Source: CAIQPV01 sp963719855 (GTDB lineage Bacteria; Pseudomonadota; Gammaproteobacteria; Burkholderiales; Gallionellaceae). From it: DNA of 64,000 bases. The stretch spans positions 620,001 through 684,000 of the forward strand of contig CAVRDK010000004.1 in the NCBI GenBank assembly GCA_963719855.1. The letters are read 5' to 3'. Below the pieces are notes generated by a model that was not told the origin of the DNA, made no database searches, and saw nothing but the letters and a program-made list of their open reading frames with translations. Position numbers and translations under genes: made by a program. Below, one piece after another: positions 62,601 to 64,000 of this stretch; the stretch's first letter is position 1; every line of letters begins with the position of its first letter.

Positions 62601-62957
62601 AATATGCCCCTTCTGTTAGATGCTATTCGGGTATTAATATCTTTGTATCATCGGCGATGATGGCTATGTCCGTGTCGGCAGAAAATCATCCCCGGAAAGT
62701 CGTCACGATACGATCATTCAGGCTATTCCCCCATGGCGCAATCAGCCATTTCATATGGCGGCAACGGCAAAAAGATGGCATCCGAAAAGGATGCCATAAA
62801 GGGGAGAATAAATCCTTTTTACGTAATCTAATTTTATCATCCACCTACCCTGTAAATTATTACAGTAACGTTAAACGTAACTCCAATTCACACCTTACAG
62901 GGATTTCGGGATGGGCGGCATTGATGCGGGGCGCAGATTAAGCAATGTTACGCATTT
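62601..62957. other. intergenic region between phoU and the GGDEF gene
   Basis: No credible gene; a 94-codon plus-strand frame has no ribosome site and odd composition. A 9-bp perfect hairpin ATGGCATCC/GGATGCCAT (62775-62797) is a candidate transcript end for the GGDEF gene on the minus strand. Confidence 0.45.
62775..62797 (-). terminator. hairpin downstream of the GGDEF gene
   Basis: Perfect 9-bp stem with GAAAA loop, 160 bases past the GGDEF stop. On the minus strand it is followed by TTTTTGCCG, a short T-run, so it fits a terminator in that direction. Confidence 0.6.
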
Positions 62958-64000
62958 TCAGGGCGCTTTATTCTGCATGGTTTCTTTGGCATAATTTCTC
63001 TGGTTGATATACAGGCTATTGCCGTGCATTTTCTTGGCCATTTTCTTGGACTCGGCAGCAACTGACGCAATGTCACGGTGAGATTTAAATATATTTGGTT
63101 GAACCGGTACCGCCCCAACGGAAAGGGAACTCAGATTGTGAAATTCTTTTTCACCGCGCCGGTTCTCGACAACGTAACCGCCGCGCTCAATATCGTGCGG
63201 GCTGAAAAAAGACATGACATCCGCACCGAATTTTTCCAGTATGGTCCGGCAACGTTGTTCCCAGTCCGTGCTACGGAACAATGCAATAAAATCGTCCCCG
63301 CCGATGTGTCCCACAAAATCGATTTCCTGATCACACTGTTCGCTGATGACCTTCGCCGTCATCTGTATCATCGCGTCGCCCATGCTGAAACCGTAGACAT
63401 CATTAAACGGCTTGAAATTGTCCAGGTCGAAATAGCAAACGCAAAATGGTTCCTCGTCTGCCAGCAGCGCATCAATGTGCTCGTCGATGGGAGAGTTGCC
63501 GGGCAAACCGGTCAGCGGGTTGGCATAACGGGCGGACTGGATCTGCATTTCGGTTATTTCATGAATCAATTTCTGGCTGGTGCCGACGCCCAGATAAAGG
63601 CCGTTCTCGGTAAAAATAAAGCCCAGCGACACATGGCGCTGATCTTCCGCCAACAGGCGGCTTAATTCCTGGATGGAAATATTCCTGTCCACAATCAACG
63701 GTTCCGGATCCATGAAAGTTGAGCAGGACTTTTTCCCATACAGTTCGCGCTGGTAAGGCCGTGCAAACCGGTTAATAAAGACACTGCGGTTGATCAGTCC
63801 GACCGGAACCTTGTTGTTGGTTACCGCAACCACGGAGAGTTGCGGGTTTTTTTCGAATACCTGAAACACCTCCTCGTTATTTTTCTCCAGAGAAAAGGCC
63901 GGCGTTTTTTCCATGATGGCATCGATGCTGTTGTGCTCATGATTGGTTATTTCATTTTTGGCCGCCAATATATTACTAACCTCACGTGGAGTGACTCTCA
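62958..64000 (-). CDS. CBS/GGDEF-domain protein, 5' end beyond the window
   Basis: The frame is open to the right edge. A TTG at 63968 could start a 336-residue protein, but residues further upstream (RVTPREVSNIL) look coding, so I treat it as partial. The N-terminal half resembles a CBS pair (PAFSLEKNNEEVFQVFEK, VFINRFARPYQRELYG). The GGDEF domain starts ANPLTGLPGNSPIDEHI with active site HIGGDDFIALF, an accepted variant. Either a diguanylate cyclase or a degenerate sensor. Confidence 0.85.
   Translation of the reverse strand, partial: RVTPREVSNILAAKNEITNHEHNSIDAIMEKTPAFSLEKNNEEVFQVFEKNPQLSVVAVTNNKVPVGLINRSVFINRFARPYQRELYGKKSCSTFMDPEPLIVDRNISIQELSRLLAEDQRHVSLGFIFTENGLYLGVGTSQKLIHEITEMQIQSARYANPLTGLPGNSPIDEHIDALLADEEPFCVCYFDLDNFKPFNDVYGFSMGDAMIQMTAKVISEQCDQEIDFVGHIGGDDFIALFRSTDWEQRCRTILEKFGADVMSFFSPHDIERGGYVVENRRGEKEFHNLSSLSVGAVPVQPNIFKSHRDIASVAAESKKMAKKMHGNSLYINQRNYAKETMQNKAP

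Noticed and set aside
62657..62941. Plus-strand frame of 94 codons between phoU and the GGDEF gene
   Set aside because: No ribosome site, crosses a terminator hairpin, and composition is not protein-like.

Overview
The window reads as chromosome of a betaproteobacterium. The left backbone carries the rhodanese-grxC-secB-gpsA cluster, minor type II pseudopilin genes, dnaE and a histone H1-like Lys/Ala/Pro gene. The right backbone carries an ACT-domain GcvR-like gene, phoU and a GGDEF gene. The gene set and the many degenerate intergenic repeats suggest Nitrosomonadales, possibly a Gallionellaceae-type freshwater organism; that placement is inference.

Backbone, 1-12160: rhodanese, glutaredoxin 3, SecB, an SH3-domain exported protein and GpsA form one tight operon. 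Then comes gspGHIJK with overlapping genes and a perfect 22-bp-arm palindrome inside the gspK leader. dnaE is convergent to it. After dnaE lie an antitoxin (MqsA-type) remnant and the histone-like gene.

Island, 12164-57824: an intact tRNA-Asn gene lies at the left. A 49-bp exact copy of its 3' part lies at 57776, just after a DUF4224-integrase pair. The ~45.6 kb between is mosaic accessory DNA. In order it holds a 22-bp tandem array; a long non-coding stretch; umuDC behind an SOS-like palindrome; small exported and membrane proteins; an IhfB-like protein; and a minus-strand run with topoisomerase III and five unknown genes. Next come a FimB-like recombinase with a 34-bp loxP-like site at its start (two more copies at 13755 and 24618), a CrpP/RMF-like small protein, a DUF2779 nuclease, and a second recombinase with an acidic repeat tail. 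A broken IS91-like element fused to a broken group II intron follows, then a type I restriction system with an in-frame HsdM-HsdS fusion. A DUF2971/primase chimera, HU, a PAS-kinase/CheX/response-regulator operon, an enoyl-CoA hydratase/thioesterase/metallo-hydrolase group, and a signalling block (AF1514-family protein, PilZ, kinase, receiver, receiver-PAS-GGDEF) complete it.

Right backbone, 57825-64000: an IS21-family element (istA, istB) sits directly downstream, on the same strand, of a promoter and a c-di-GMP-I (GEMM) riboswitch. The riboswitch's original gene is not visible. With PilZ and two GGDEF proteins nearby, c-di-GMP signalling is a recurrent theme. The last gene runs off the right edge.

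The points most worth a second look are the three 34-bp 13-8-13 sites with the adjacent small tyrosine recombinase, the riboswitch apparently captured by IS21, the half-specificity HsdM-S fusion, and the 22-bp tandem array at the island border.
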